In this document: piece by piece, positions 25,438 through 33,711 of the stretch
Layout of the letters: each line of letters starts with the position of its first letter
How positions within the stretch are numbered: position 1 is the stretch's first letter
Assembly: GCF_001995175.1 (NCBI RefSeq)
Contig: NZ_MUKN01000040.1
Location: 1 to 35,181 of the forward strand
Origin: Rathayibacter rhapontici
GTDB lineage: Bacteria > Actinomycetota > Actinomycetes > Actinomycetales > Microbacteriaceae
Direction of reading: 5' to 3'
Length of the DNA stretch: 35,181 bases
Translations under genes and position numbers: made by a program
The notes under the pieces: generated by a model
Told to the model about the DNA's origin: nothing
The model's database searches: none
What the model saw: only the letters and a program-made list of their open reading frames with translations

Positions 25438-25935
25438 ATGCAGATCCTCGACGCCCTCGCCTCCGCTCCCGCCCGCCGCGACGTGCAGTCGATCCGCGGA
25501 GCGCTCGCCGAGATCGGCGTCGGCGACGACGTGCGGATGCTCATCCGCTCGCCCCGCTACGGCCTCTACGGCATCGAGGGCGTGGTCGGCCGCGCGGTGG
25601 GCGGCGAGCTCGTCGTCGCCGACGTGTTCCTCGGCACCGGCACGGAGGTGCAGAGCCTGGCGCTGGCCGCGGCGCCCGAGGCGCCCGCGGGGGAGTGCTC
25701 CGTCGAAGGGCTGCAGCACGGCGATCCCGTGCGCGTGACGTTCTCGACTCCGACGCTCGGCACCTTCGCCGTCAGCGGGCCGCTGACGGCCGGGCAGGAC
25801 GAGCTGCTGCTGGTCGGCAGCTGGATCGTCGCGAACGGCGGCGAGGTCGCCCCGCGCGTCGAGTCGGTCGAGCGGCTCGGACTGAGCGTCCACAGCGCGC
25901 ACGTGCCGTCTCCGCGGGCGGCGAAGGCGGAGTAG
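25438..25935 (+). CDS. Conserved-looking hypothetical protein, 165 residues
   Basis: I do not recognise the family. The protein is small and soluble, without signal peptide or membrane helix. It alternates short beta-rich stretches (VRMLIRSPRYGLYGIEGVV, GELVVADVFLG, VRVTFSTPTLGTFAVSGPL, ELLLVGSWIVANGG), suggesting a compact beta-barrel-like fold. It stands alone between the tRNA terminator and a convergent minus-strand gene, and it has its own leaderless-type promoter. Codon use looks like its neighbours, with strong G/C third positions across the whole length, which supports it being a real gene. Confidence 0.75.
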   Translation: MQILDALASAPARRDVQSIRGALAEIGVGDDVRMLIRSPRYGLYGIEGVVGRAVGGELVVADVFLGTGTEVQSLALAAAPEAPAGECSVEGLQHGDPVRVTFSTPTLGTFAVSGPLTAGQDELLLVGSWIVANGGEVAPRVESVERLGLSVHSAHVPSPRAAKAE

Positions 25936-25993
25936 CACCGACCGGGCTCCGGGGCGTCCAGCGGGAGGGGAGAGCGGCCCCACCCGAGGAGGC

Positions 25994-26030
25994 GACCGGC
26001 GAGTGCTCCGGCCGATCGGTGGTGCCGGTC
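25994..26030. terminator. Possible bidirectional terminator between convergent genes
   Basis: A perfect seven-base inverted repeat GACCGGC (25994-26000)/GCCGGTC (26024-26030) with a 23-base loop lies in the 93-bp convergent gap and touches the minus-strand stop codon. There is no T-run, so the call is tentative. Confidence 0.3.
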
Positions 26031-26580
26031 AGTCGTTCTCGGTGAGGTGCACCGACACGACCGAGGTCGCGGATCCACCGGGCGTGGTCACGGTGATGGT
26101 GAGGACGGCGTCGGCGGGGCGTTCGCCCGACGACAGGTTCTGCGTGCTGATCGCGAACAGGGCGGTGCCGGACGGGCCGGTGGTGAGCGTCGCGGTCGGG
26201 CTGGGGCTGCTCTCGGGTCCGCCGTTCGACGGCGCCGGGGAGGTGTGGACGGCGAGGAGATCGCCGTCCCTGTTGCGACCGGTTGCGACGATCGTGACGG
26301 TCGCGTTCGCGACGGCGGCGCCGGTGGCGTCCGTGACGGTGACGGGCAGGTCGTAGGCGCGCCGCCTCGGGTTCGAGTTGCCGCTGCCGTAGTGGTGATC
26401 GCCCTTCCAGGTGGTGATCACGGTGCCGTTCGCGGGCGAGACGGACGGAGTGCCGCCGGACGCGGCGGCCAGAGGCGCGGCGATCGCGACCGCGATCGTG
26501 GGCACGCTCCACGTGGCGCCGACGAGGACCGTCCGGCGGTGGATCGTGGGGGCGATGGTGTCGGTGGGGGGTCGGGTCAT
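26029..26580 (-). CDS. Tat-exported protein with an Ig-like (Big-1 type) domain
   Basis: The 183-residue protein has a twin-arginine signal: Arg 15-Arg 16 in TIHRRTVLVGATW, then a hydrophobic stretch and a cleavage-like APLAAASGG. The mature part is a single beta-rich Ig-like domain with the pattern AYDLPVTVTDATGAAVANA, TLTTGPSGTALFAI and VLTITVTTPGGSATSVVSVHL, as in bacterial Big-1 modules of surface and adhesion proteins. It is probably secreted or wall-associated. ATG 26580 is chosen because the signal follows directly; an in-frame GTG at 26616 would add 12 polar residues. The partner or ligand is unknown. It is a single-gene unit, and the 230 bp upstream show no strong promoter. Confidence 0.72.
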   Translation of the reverse strand: MTRPPTDTIAPTIHRRTVLVGATWSVPTIAVAIAAPLAAASGGTPSVSPANGTVITTWKGDHHYGSGNSNPRRRAYDLPVTVTDATGAAVANATVTIVATGRNRDGDLLAVHTSPAPSNGGPESSPSPTATLTTGPSGTALFAISTQNLSSGERPADAVLTITVTTPGGSATSVVSVHLTEND

Positions 26581-26799
26581 GGTCGTCTCGCTCTCGTGCT
26601 CTCGGGTCAGGGCCACACAAGAATGGGTTCCCGGGAGCGACTCGTCTCAGGTCGCGGAGCGACTGGCGTGATCGAGTCGGAGTGCTGGCGTGATGCGTCG
26701 TCGGAGGGCTCCGAAGCGGCGTATCCGACCGGAGGGAGACGAGTGATGCTCGGGTCTCAGCATGCCGCAGGGGCGGCCGCCGCCGCCCGGACGGCGCGC

Positions 26800-26819
26800 C
26801 CCGCCCGCTGAGCGGCGGG
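26800..26819 (-). terminator. Possible terminator of the lhr-nei pair
   Basis: CCCGCC (26800-26805) pairs perfectly with GGCGGG (26814-26819) over an eight-base loop, 27 bases beyond the nei stop on the minus strand. No T-run is present. The rest of the gap 26617-26846 shows nothing else convincing. Confidence 0.35.
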
Positions 26820-26846
26820 AGGGGCTGCACACCGCGGTGCGGACCG

Positions 26847-27635
26847 TCAGCTCTGGCAGTGCGGGCACCAGTAGGTGACCCGCAGCTGCAGCTCGCTGTC
26901 GCCCAGCTCGCCCTGCCTGATCGGCGTGCCGCAGCGTCGGCACGGCCGGCGGTCGCGCCCGTACACCCAGAGCTGCTGCCCCGGGCGGAGGTTTCCGGTC
27001 GTGGTGCGCTCGATGCGCTCGCGGTTGACCGTGATCAGCTTCTTCGCGAGGGCGATGGTGCGGACGAGATCGCCGCACTCGCCGACCGGGCGGGTCGGGA
27101 GCACGCCGCGGAGGAAGCAGAGCTCGGCGCGGTAGACGTTGCCGAGGCCGGCCATGATCCGCTGGTCGAGCAGGGCGAGCCCGATCGGGCGCTCGGGGTC
27201 GACGGAGAGGCGACGGAGCGCCTCTTCAGCGTCCCAGTCCGGCCCGAGCAGGTCGGGACCGAGGTAGCCCACGACGTCCTCCTCGGCCGACAGGGGGACG
27301 ATCTCGAGGAGCCCCAGCTCGAAGCCGACGGCCTGCCACTGCGCGGTCTCGAGCACGATGCGCGCCTGGAACGCGGGGCGGTGCCACTTCGGCCGCTCGC
27401 CGCCGCGCGGGTAGAGGTGCCAGCTGCCCTCCATCTTGAGGTGGGAGTGGATCAGCGCCTCCCCGACGCGCATCAGCAGGTGCTTGCCGCGGGGCACCAC
27501 CGAGTCGATGGTCTCGCCGGTGAGATCGACGGTCGCGTACTTCGGCACGCGGACGTCGCAGGTCGTCAGGACCTGCCCGTCGAGCGCCTCCGCCAGGTTG
27601 TGCGCCGATCGGTAGACGGTGTCACCCTCGGGCAC
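26847..27635 (-). CDS. nei: Fpg/Nei-family DNA glycosylase (endonuclease VIII type)
   Basis: The 262-residue base-excision enzyme removes oxidised bases and nicks abasic sites. It starts MPEGDTVYR with the catalytic Pro 2 and Glu 3; the PEGDTV form is Nei-like rather than Fpg-like (PELPEV). The beta-lyase Lys lies in VPRGKHLLM. The helix-two-turn-helix has MAGLGNVYRAELCFL, and the C-terminus is a four-Cys zinc finger (CRRCGTPIRQG then YWCPHCQS). Its start lies 18 bases after the lhr stop on the same strand, so the two DNA-repair genes probably form an operon; I believe this pairing is common in actinobacteria. Confidence 0.93.
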   Translation of the reverse strand: MPEGDTVYRSAHNLAEALDGQVLTTCDVRVPKYATVDLTGETIDSVVPRGKHLLMRVGEALIHSHLKMEGSWHLYPRGGERPKWHRPAFQARIVLETAQWQAVGFELGLLEIVPLSAEEDVVGYLGPDLLGPDWDAEEALRRLSVDPERPIGLALLDQRIMAGLGNVYRAELCFLRGVLPTRPVGECGDLVRTIALAKKLITVNRERIERTTTGNLRPGQQLWVYGRDRRPCRRCGTPIRQGELGDSELQLRVTYWCPHCQS

Positions 27636-27653
27636 GGGCGCTCCTCCCGGCGC

Positions 27654-30600
27654 TCACGCGCGCATCCTGAGTCCGCGCGGGTTCGCCACGAAGCCGGCCG
27701 CGACGAGGGCGTCGCCCAGTGCGGTGCCGAGGGAGAAGTCGCCGTCGACCTTCTCGACGGTGAGCTTCTCGACTCCGCGGGATCGCACGAGCTGAGCGAA
27801 CGCGCCGGCGGCGTCCGCCAGCGCGGTCTCGTCACTCGTGAAGGTGAGCGCGGTCTTGCCGCCGCGCTCCAGGTACACGGCGAGCTCGCCGTCGACCACC
27901 GCGACGAGCGCGCCGGCCTTGCGTCCGGGCCGGTGCCCCTCGCCCTGCGGCCACGGCAGCGCCGCGCCGAACGGGTTCGCGGGATCGGTCGCCGCGAGGG
28001 CCAGCACCGGCCGCGGGCGGTCGCGCGCGTCGTCCTGCGGCACGAAGGTGCGCAGCCGGTCGACGCTGCCCGCGGTGCCGAACTGCGCGGCTCCGAGCTT
28101 CTCGATGAAGTAGCCCCGGCGGGCGCGGCCCTGCTGCTCGAAGCCGCTGAGCACCTTGTAGGCGAGCGCGAAGCCGCCGAGCACGCCCTCGGCCTGCACG
28201 GAGCCGCGCGTCACGATCCCGTACCGCTCGAGCAGCACCTCGCCGAGCGCGTGCCCGCGGACCGTCGGATCGGACTCGGCGAGCGGCACGATCGACCAGC
28301 GGCCGCCCGCGGTCGGCGGGCCGACGCGGGTCTGCATCGTCGGCCGGGTCATCATGCGGCCGCGGGGCGCACGGGCCCGGGCGGGTGCGCGCGGCTGGCG
28401 GTGCGCTCCTCCGCTGGTGCCGACGAGGGTGCGCAGCGGAGCGAGCGTGTCATTGGTGAGCAGCCCGGCCCAGACGAGCTCCCAGAGCGCGTCCACCAGG
28501 GCGGAGTCGTCGGTCGAGCCGACCGCGTCGGACAGCTGGCGGAAGAAGTAGCCGCCGCCGGAGCCGAGGACCCCCACGATCTCCTGCTGCAGCTCGCCGA
28601 GCGGCAGCGTCTCGCCGGGCACGGGCAGTGTGAGCCCGGCCGTCTCGGCGAGGTGCAGGCTGACCCAGCCGTCGTTGCCGGGCAGCGTGCCGGCGCCGGC
28701 CCAGAGCACCTCTCCGGTGGCGGTGAGCTCGTCGAGCATGGCGGGGGAGTAGTCGCGGACCCGCGAGGGCAGGATCAGCGTCTCCCACGCCGACGCCGGG
28801 ATCGGCGCTCCGGCGAGCTGCTCGATGACGGAGGCGACGCCGTCGATGCCGCGGAGCGATCCGCCGACGTGCTGCCACGCCGGGAGGAACCGCCCGTAGG
28901 CTGCGCCGTCGACCGGCTCGACCTCCTTGCGGAGCGCGGCGAGCGAGCGGCTCCGGAGGCGGCGGAGCACTTCGGCGTCGCACCACTCGCTGCCCGTGCC
29001 GTTCGGCCGGAACTCGCCCTCGGTGACCCGCCGCTCGCCCGAGAGGCGGCGGAGCGTGTCGGTGACGACCGCGACGCCGAGGCCGAGCCTCGTCGCGACG
29101 GCGGCGGCGGTGAAGGGGCCGTGGGTGCGCGCGTAGCGGGCGACGAGGTCGCCGAGCGGATCGCGCACCGGGTCGATGAACGCGACCGGCACGCCGATCG
29201 GCAGGGGCACGCCGAGGGCGTCGCGGAGCCTCGCCGCATCCTCCATCGCGGCGTAGCGCTGCTCGCCGCCGAGGCCCACGGGCAGGACGCGCTTCGCCTT
29301 CACGAGCTGCGCGACGACCGCCTCGAGCGTGTCGCGCCCGATCGGAGGAGCGGCCGCGACGTCCGCCGAGGCGACGGACTCCTCGACGAGGCGCTCGCCG
29401 AGCTCGTCCATGGTCAGCGGACCGAGCAGGCGGAGCAGGTCGGCCGCGCCCTCGAGCCCGCGCAGGCGCCGCTCCGGCACGATCCGCTGCAGCTCGCGCT
29501 CGATCTGCGCGAGGACGACCGGGTCGAGCAGCTCGCGCAGCTCGGCGCGCCCGAGCAGCTCGCCCAGCAGGGCCGCGTCGACCGACAGCGCGGCGGCCCG
29601 GCGCTCCGCGAGCGGGCTGTCGCCCTCGTACATGAAGGCGGCGACGTAGCCGAACAGCATCGACCGGGCGAACGGGCTCGCGGTCGGGGTCTCGACCTCG
29701 AGGATCCGCAGCTCGCGCCCGTCGAGCCGCGCGGCCAGGCGCAGCAGCGCCGGCAGGTCGTAGACGTCCTGCAGGCACTCGCGCACGGTCTCGAGGATGA
29801 TCGGGAACGTCGGGTAGGTGCGGGCCACGTCGAGAAGCTGTGCGGCGCGCTGACGCTGCTGCCAGAGGGGCGAGCGCTTGCCGGGGTTGTAGCGGGGCAG
29901 GAGCAGCGCCCGCGCCGCGCACTCGCGGAAGCGCGCCGCGAAGAGGGCCGACCCGCCGACCTCGCTCGTCACGAGCGACTCGAGCTCCTCGCGCTCGAAC
30001 AGGAACAGCTCGGCGCCCGGCGGCTCCGACTCGGTGTCGGGGATCCGGACGACGATGCCGTCGTCGCCGGCCATCGCCGCGCCGTCGACGCCGTGCCGCT
30101 CGCGCACGCGGGCACCGACGGCGAGGGCCCACGGCGAGTGCACCTGCATGCCGTAGGGCGAGTGGAGCACGAGGCGCCAGTCGCCCAGCTCGTCGCGGAA
30201 GCGCTCGAGCACCAGCGTGCGGTCGTCCGGGATCTGCCCGGTCGCGATCCGCTGCTCGTCGAGGAAGGACAGCAGGTTGTTCGTGGCGTACTCGTCCAGG
30301 CCCGCCTCGGCGCAGCGCGCCCGGGCCGGGTCGGCGGCCGACCCGCCGAGCTCGCGGGTGAACGCGCCGATCGCCTCGCCGAGCTCGGCGGGCCGGCCCT
30401 GGGAGTCGCCCTTCCAGAACGGTAGGCGCCCCGGCTCGCCGAAGGCGGGCGTCACGATCACGCGGTCGTAGGTGATCTCCTGGATCCGCCAGCTCGTCGC
30501 TCCGAGGGCGAACACGTCGCCGACGCGCGACTCGTAGACCATCTCCTCGTCGAGCTCGCCGACGCGGTTGCCGGTGGAGCCGGGCTCGCCGACCATGAAG

Positions 30601-32360
30601 ACGCCGAAGAGCCCGCGGTCGGGGATCGTGCCGCCGCTCGTGACGGCCAGGCGCTGCGCACCGGGACGGCCGGTCAGGGTGTTGGCGTCGCGGTCCCACA
30701 CGAGCCGGGGCCGAAGCTCCGCGAACTGGTCGGAGGGGTACCGGCCGGACAGCAGATCGAGCGTCGCCTCGTAGGCCGAGCGGGGCAGCGACACGAACGG
30801 CGCGCTGCGGCGGACGGTGTCGAACCAGTCGTCGACGTCGAGCGCGTCGAGCGCCGTGGCGGCGACGGTCTGCTGGGCGAGGATGTCGAGCGGATTCGCG
30901 GGGACCTGGATCGCCTCGATCAGTCCGGAGCGCATCCGCTCGGTGGTGACCGCGGAGTGCAGCAGGTCGGCGCGGTGCTTGGGGTAGAAGGCGCCGCGCG
31001 ACACCTCGCCGACCTGGTGGCCCGCGCGGCCGACGCGCTGCAGGGCGCTGGCGACCGACGGCGGTGTCTCGACCTGCACGACGAGGTCGACCGCGCCCAT
31101 GTCGATGCCGAGCTCGAGGCTCGACGTCGCGACGACGCAGCGCAGGCGCCCGGACTTCAGGTCGTCCTCGATGATCGCCCGCTGCTCCTTGCTGACGGAG
31201 CCGTGGTGGGCGCGGGCGAGCAGCGGCTCGTCGTCGGGGGCCGACTGGCCGGAGCCGCTCGTGCCGCCGGAAGCGCCCATGAGCTCGGCCGGGGCCCGGC
31301 GGGACGCCCCCGTGGCCATCGATCCGATCGCCTCGTCGACGAGGGCTCCGACGGCGACGGGCTCGGCCGCCGCGCGGGCCCGCTCGAGGTCGGCCTCGCG
31401 GCGCTCCGAGTAGATCTCGTTCAGCCGGGCGGTGAGCCGCTCGGCGAGGCGGCGCGAGTTGGCGAAGACGATGGAGGAGGTGTGCGCGAGCACGCGGTCG
31501 ACGATCGACTCCTCGACGTGCGGCCAGATCGATCCGCTCTGCGGGCCGGTCGCGCCCATGGTCGAGCCCTCCTGCGGAGCGGCCGCCCCGAGCTCGGACA
31601 TGTCCTCGACCGGCACGACGACCGTGAGGTCCCACTGCTTCTCGGACACCGGCGCCACGATCGACACCGGCGAGCGGCCGGCCAGGAACCGGGCGACCTC
31701 CTCGCGCGGGCGCACGGTCGCCGAGAGGCCGATGCGCTGGACCGGCTTCGGCAGCAGGGCGTCGAGGCGCTCGAGCGAGACCGCGAGGTGTGCCCCGCGC
31801 TTGGTCGAGGCGACGGCGTGCACCTCGTCGACGATCACCGTCTCGACGCCGCGCAGCGACTCGCGCGCGGCCGAGGTGAGCATCAGGTAGAGCGACTCGG
31901 GCGTGGTGATGAGGATGTCGGGCGGGGTCTTCTGCAGCACGCGCCGCTCGGCCGCGGGGGTGTCCCCGGAGCGGACCCCGACCGTGACGGTCGACGGCGC
32001 GACTCCGATGCCCTCGGCGTTCAGCCGCAGCGCCGTCTGGGTGACGCCGACGAGCGGGGAGCGGAGGTTGCGCTCGACGTCGACGCCGAGGGCCTTCAGC
32101 GGCGAGACGTAGAGGACGCGCGTGCGGTGCTGCGGATCCTCCGGCGGTGGGCCCTGCACGAGGCGGTCGATCGCCCAGAGGAACGCCGACAGCGTCTTGC
32201 CCGAACCGGTCGGAGCGACCACGAGCGCGTGCGAGCCCGACGAGATCGCCGACCAGGCCCCCTCCTGCGCCGCGGTGGGCGCCGGGAAGGCGCCCTGGAA
32301 CCAGGCGCGGGTGGCGGGGGAGAAGCGCTCGAGAGCGCTGCCGCCGAGATCGGTGGGCAT
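27654..32360 (-). CDS. lhr: Lhr-type ATP-dependent helicase
   Basis: The 1568-residue superfamily 2 helicase acts in DNA repair. Motif I is APTGSGKT (49-56), motif II DEVH (178-181) and motif III LSATVRP. Motif V/VI sequence includes VVATSSLELGIDMGAVDLVVQVETPPSVASALQRVGRAGHQ. The Lhr core winged-helix region and the long C-terminal domain are present, giving the full length of about 1500 or more residues. A Gly/Ser/Ala-rich insert (GASRRAPAELMGASGG) lies between the two RecA domains. The ATG at 32360 has GGGAGGATGG just upstream; an in-frame start 18 codons earlier lacks a ribosome site. The last stretch ends LRMRA and nei follows. The reading frame is intact over 4.7 kb, in contrast to several genes at the left of the window. 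Confidence 0.95.
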   Translation of the reverse strand: MPTDLGGSALERFSPATRAWFQGAFPAPTAAQEGAWSAISSGSHALVVAPTGSGKTLSAFLWAIDRLVQGPPPEDPQHRTRVLYVSPLKALGVDVERNLRSPLVGVTQTALRLNAEGIGVAPSTVTVGVRSGDTPAAERRVLQKTPPDILITTPESLYLMLTSAARESLRGVETVIVDEVHAVASTKRGAHLAVSLERLDALLPKPVQRIGLSATVRPREEVARFLAGRSPVSIVAPVSEKQWDLTVVVPVEDMSELGAAAPQEGSTMGATGPQSGSIWPHVEESIVDRVLAHTSSIVFANSRRLAERLTARLNEIYSERREADLERARAAAEPVAVGALVDEAIGSMATGASRRAPAELMGASGGTSGSGQSAPDDEPLLARAHHGSVSKEQRAIIEDDLKSGRLRCVVATSSLELGIDMGAVDLVVQVETPPSVASALQRVGRAGHQVGEVSRGAFYPKHRADLLHSAVTTERMRSGLIEAIQVPANPLDILAQQTVAATALDALDVDDWFDTVRRSAPFVSLPRSAYEATLDLLSGRYPSDQFAELRPRLVWDRDANTLTGRPGAQRLAVTSGGTIPDRGLFGVFMVGEPGSTGNRVGELDEEMVYESRVGDVFALGATSWRIQEITYDRVIVTPAFGEPGRLPFWKGDSQGRPAELGEAIGAFTRELGGSAADPARARCAEAGLDEYATNNLLSFLDEQRIATGQIPDDRTLVLERFRDELGDWRLVLHSPYGMQVHSPWALAVGARVRERHGVDGAAMAGDDGIVVRIPDTESEPPGAELFLFEREELESLVTSEVGGSALFAARFRECAARALLLPRYNPGKRSPLWQQRQRAAQLLDVARTYPTFPIILETVRECLQDVYDLPALLRLAARLDGRELRILEVETPTASPFARSMLFGYVAAFMYEGDSPLAERRAAALSVDAALLGELLGRAELRELLDPVVLAQIERELQRIVPERRLRGLEGAADLLRLLGPLTMDELGERLVEESVASADVAAAPPIGRDTLEAVVAQLVKAKRVLPVGLGGEQRYAAMEDAARLRDALGVPLPIGVPVAFIDPVRDPLGDLVARYARTHGPFTAAAVATRLGLGVAVVTDTLRRLSGERRVTEGEFRPNGTGSEWCDAEVLRRLRSRSLAALRKEVEPVDGAAYGRFLPAWQHVGGSLRGIDGVASVIEQLAGAPIPASAWETLILPSRVRDYSPAMLDELTATGEVLWAGAGTLPGNDGWVSLHLAETAGLTLPVPGETLPLGELQQEIVGVLGSGGGYFFRQLSDAVGSTDDSALVDALWELVWAGLLTNDTLAPLRTLVGTSGGAHRQPRAPARARAPRGRMMTRPTMQTRVGPPTAGGRWSIVPLAESDPTVRGHALGEVLLERYGIVTRGSVQAEGVLGGFALAYKVLSGFEQQGRARRGYFIEKLGAAQFGTAGSVDRLRTFVPQDDARDRPRPVLALAATDPANPFGAALPWPQGEGHRPGRKAGALVAVVDGELAVYLERGGKTALTFTSDETALADAAGAFAQLVRSRGVEKLTVEKVDGDFSLGTALGDALVAAGFVANPRGLRMRA

Positions 32361-32430
32361 GGTTCCATCCTCCCTGCCACCACCGACACTGGCCGCGGCG
32401 TCCGCCCCGGGCAAACCCTTGACGCGGCGC

Positions 32431-32443
32431 CCGCCGTCGGCGG
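32431..32443 (-). terminator. Short hairpin after the esterase gene
   Basis: CCGCC-GTC-GGCGG lies directly beyond the esterase stop on the minus strand. It is short and has no T-run, so termination is only possible. The rest of the 84-bp gap to lhr has no clear promoter. Confidence 0.25.
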
Positions 32444-32444
32444 C

Positions 32445-33092
32445 TCAGCCGAACGCGCGGCGGACGAAGGCGCTCACGTCGGCGATCTCGGCCTGGCTCA
32501 CTCCGTGCGCCACGCCCTCGTAGACGCGCGAGTCGAGCTCGGTGTGCGCCGGGAACCACGCGTCGCCCTCCGTCACCGCCCTCTCCGGGATGACCGTGTC
32601 CAGCGTCCCGCGACCGCGGAACACGAGCGGGCGCTCCCGCGCGAGGCGCTCGTCCGCGTCGTCGCCCTCGGGCAGCGGCACGACGAACCCCGAGAGGGCG
32701 ACCGCGAACGCGAAGCGGCCGGGCGCACGCCGGAGCAGCTGCACCGCCAGCGCCGCCCCCTGGGAGAAGCCCAGGAGTCCGATCGGGCCCGGGTGGTCGA
32801 GCGCGTCCAGCCAGTCGAGGACGTCCTGGGTCGGCTGCTCGACCTCGGCCGGATCGGTGCGCGACTCCTCCGGATCCATCGGCAGGCGCAGCGGCCACCA
32901 CGCGTTCGCCCGCCCGTCCAGGGCGAGCGGGGCGCGCAGCGACGCGAGCACGGGCTCCAGCGGCAGGTACGCGCCGAGCGAGAACAGGTCGCCCTCGTGC
33001 GAGCCGTACCCGTGCAGGAGCACCAGCAGCGGGCGCCCCACCCGGTCCTTCTCGGAGGAGGACCACAGCACGGCGTTCGGATCGATTCCCAT
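32445..33092 (-). CDS. Phospholipase/carboxylesterase-family serine hydrolase
   Basis: The 215-residue alpha/beta hydrolase belongs to the Abhydrolase_2 (carboxylesterase/acyl-protein-thioesterase-like) group. LLVLLHGYGSHEGDL gives the oxyanion-hole HG. Ser 110 in GLLGFSQGAALA is the nucleophile. The catalytic Asp is in GRGTLDTVIP and the His in VAHGVSQAE. There is no signal peptide, so it acts in the cytoplasm on short acyl esters; the natural substrate is unknown. GGAG precedes ATG 33092. An in-frame start 18 codons upstream gives only a Gly-rich extension and is less likely. The gene is divergent from the Nudix-fold gene and upstream of lhr on the same strand. Confidence 0.88.
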   Translation of the reverse strand: MGIDPNAVLWSSSEKDRVGRPLLVLLHGYGSHEGDLFSLGAYLPLEPVLASLRAPLALDGRANAWWPLRLPMDPEESRTDPAEVEQPTQDVLDWLDALDHPGPIGLLGFSQGAALAVQLLRRAPGRFAFAVALSGFVVPLPEGDDADERLARERPLVFRGRGTLDTVIPERAVTEGDAWFPAHTELDSRVYEGVAHGVSQAEIADVSAFVRRAFG

Positions 33093-33156
33093 GGCTCCAT
33101 CATCGCCGCCGGCCCCGCCGCACCCGCTGCGAAACCGGACCGACACGAACGTCGGG

Positions 33157-33163
33157 TAAGAAT
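33157..33163 (+). promoter_or_regulatory. Candidate leaderless -10 element of the Nudix-fold gene
   Basis: TAAGAAT ends six bases before the ATG at 33170, and no ribosome site is seen. This fits the leaderless layout found elsewhere in the window. Confidence 0.5.
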
Positions 33164-33169
33164 GGCTCC

Positions 33170-33709
33170 ATGAGCGTGCGTACCCCTGACCCCAACTCCG
33201 GGTGGCTGTCCGACGACGAACTCGCCGAGATCCGCCGTCGGCTCCCGCTGCTGTACGTCGAGGCGGTGCCCGTGCGCGTCGACGGGCTCGGCCAGGTCAC
33301 GGAGGTGGGCGTGCTGCTGCGCGCGACGCCGTCGGGCCAGATCACGCGCACGATCGTGTCGGGCCGGGTGATGTACGGAGAGACGCTGCGCGACGCCCTC
33401 TTCCGGCACCTCGAGAAGGACCTCGGCCCCATGGCGTTCCCGCTGCTGCCGGCCAGCCCGCTGCCCTTCCACGTCGCCGAGTACTTCCCCATGCCCGGCA
33501 TGGGCCCCTTCACGGACGAGCGCCAGCACGCGGTGTCCCTCGCCTACGTCGTCCCCGTGACCGGCACCTGCGACCCGCGCCAGGACGCCCTCGAGCTCAC
33601 CTGGATGACCCCCGACGAGGCCTGCTCCGACGCCGTCTCCGCCGAGATGGAGGGCGGACGCGGCGCCCTGGTCCGCGCGGCCCTGGCCTCGGTCGGCCGA
33701 CTGCGTTGA
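33170..33709 (+). CDS. Nudix-fold protein with degenerate Nudix box (DUF4916-like)
   Basis: The 179-residue protein has the strand-loop-helix layout of Nudix hydrolases, but the box is altered. Gly 65, Glu 71, Arg 79 and Gly 86 are in register (GRVMYGETLRDALFRHLEKD). The REUxEE core reads His 80, Lys 83 and Asp 84 where the metal-binding glutamates should be. This matches my memory of the actinobacterial DUF4916 group. Classical diphosphate hydrolysis is therefore doubtful, and a binding or regulatory role is possible. The N-terminus WLSDDELAEIRRRLPLLYVEAVPVRVD and the tail EMEGGRGALVRAAL are otherwise well formed. A strong hairpin (33712-33734) begins two bases after the stop and belongs to the repeat array. 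Confidence 0.8.
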   Translation: MSVRTPDPNSGWLSDDELAEIRRRLPLLYVEAVPVRVDGLGQVTEVGVLLRATPSGQITRTIVSGRVMYGETLRDALFRHLEKDLGPMAFPLLPASPLPFHVAEYFPMPGMGPFTDERQHAVSLAYVVPVTGTCDPRQDALELTWMTPDEACSDAVSAEMEGGRGALVRAALASVGRLR

Positions 33710-33711
33710 AC

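Noticed and set aside
27838..30425. Very long open frames antisense to lhr
   Set aside because: At this GC content stops are rare in antisense frames. The products are Arg/Gly/Ala-rich with no known motif, while the lhr frame carries all helicase motifs.
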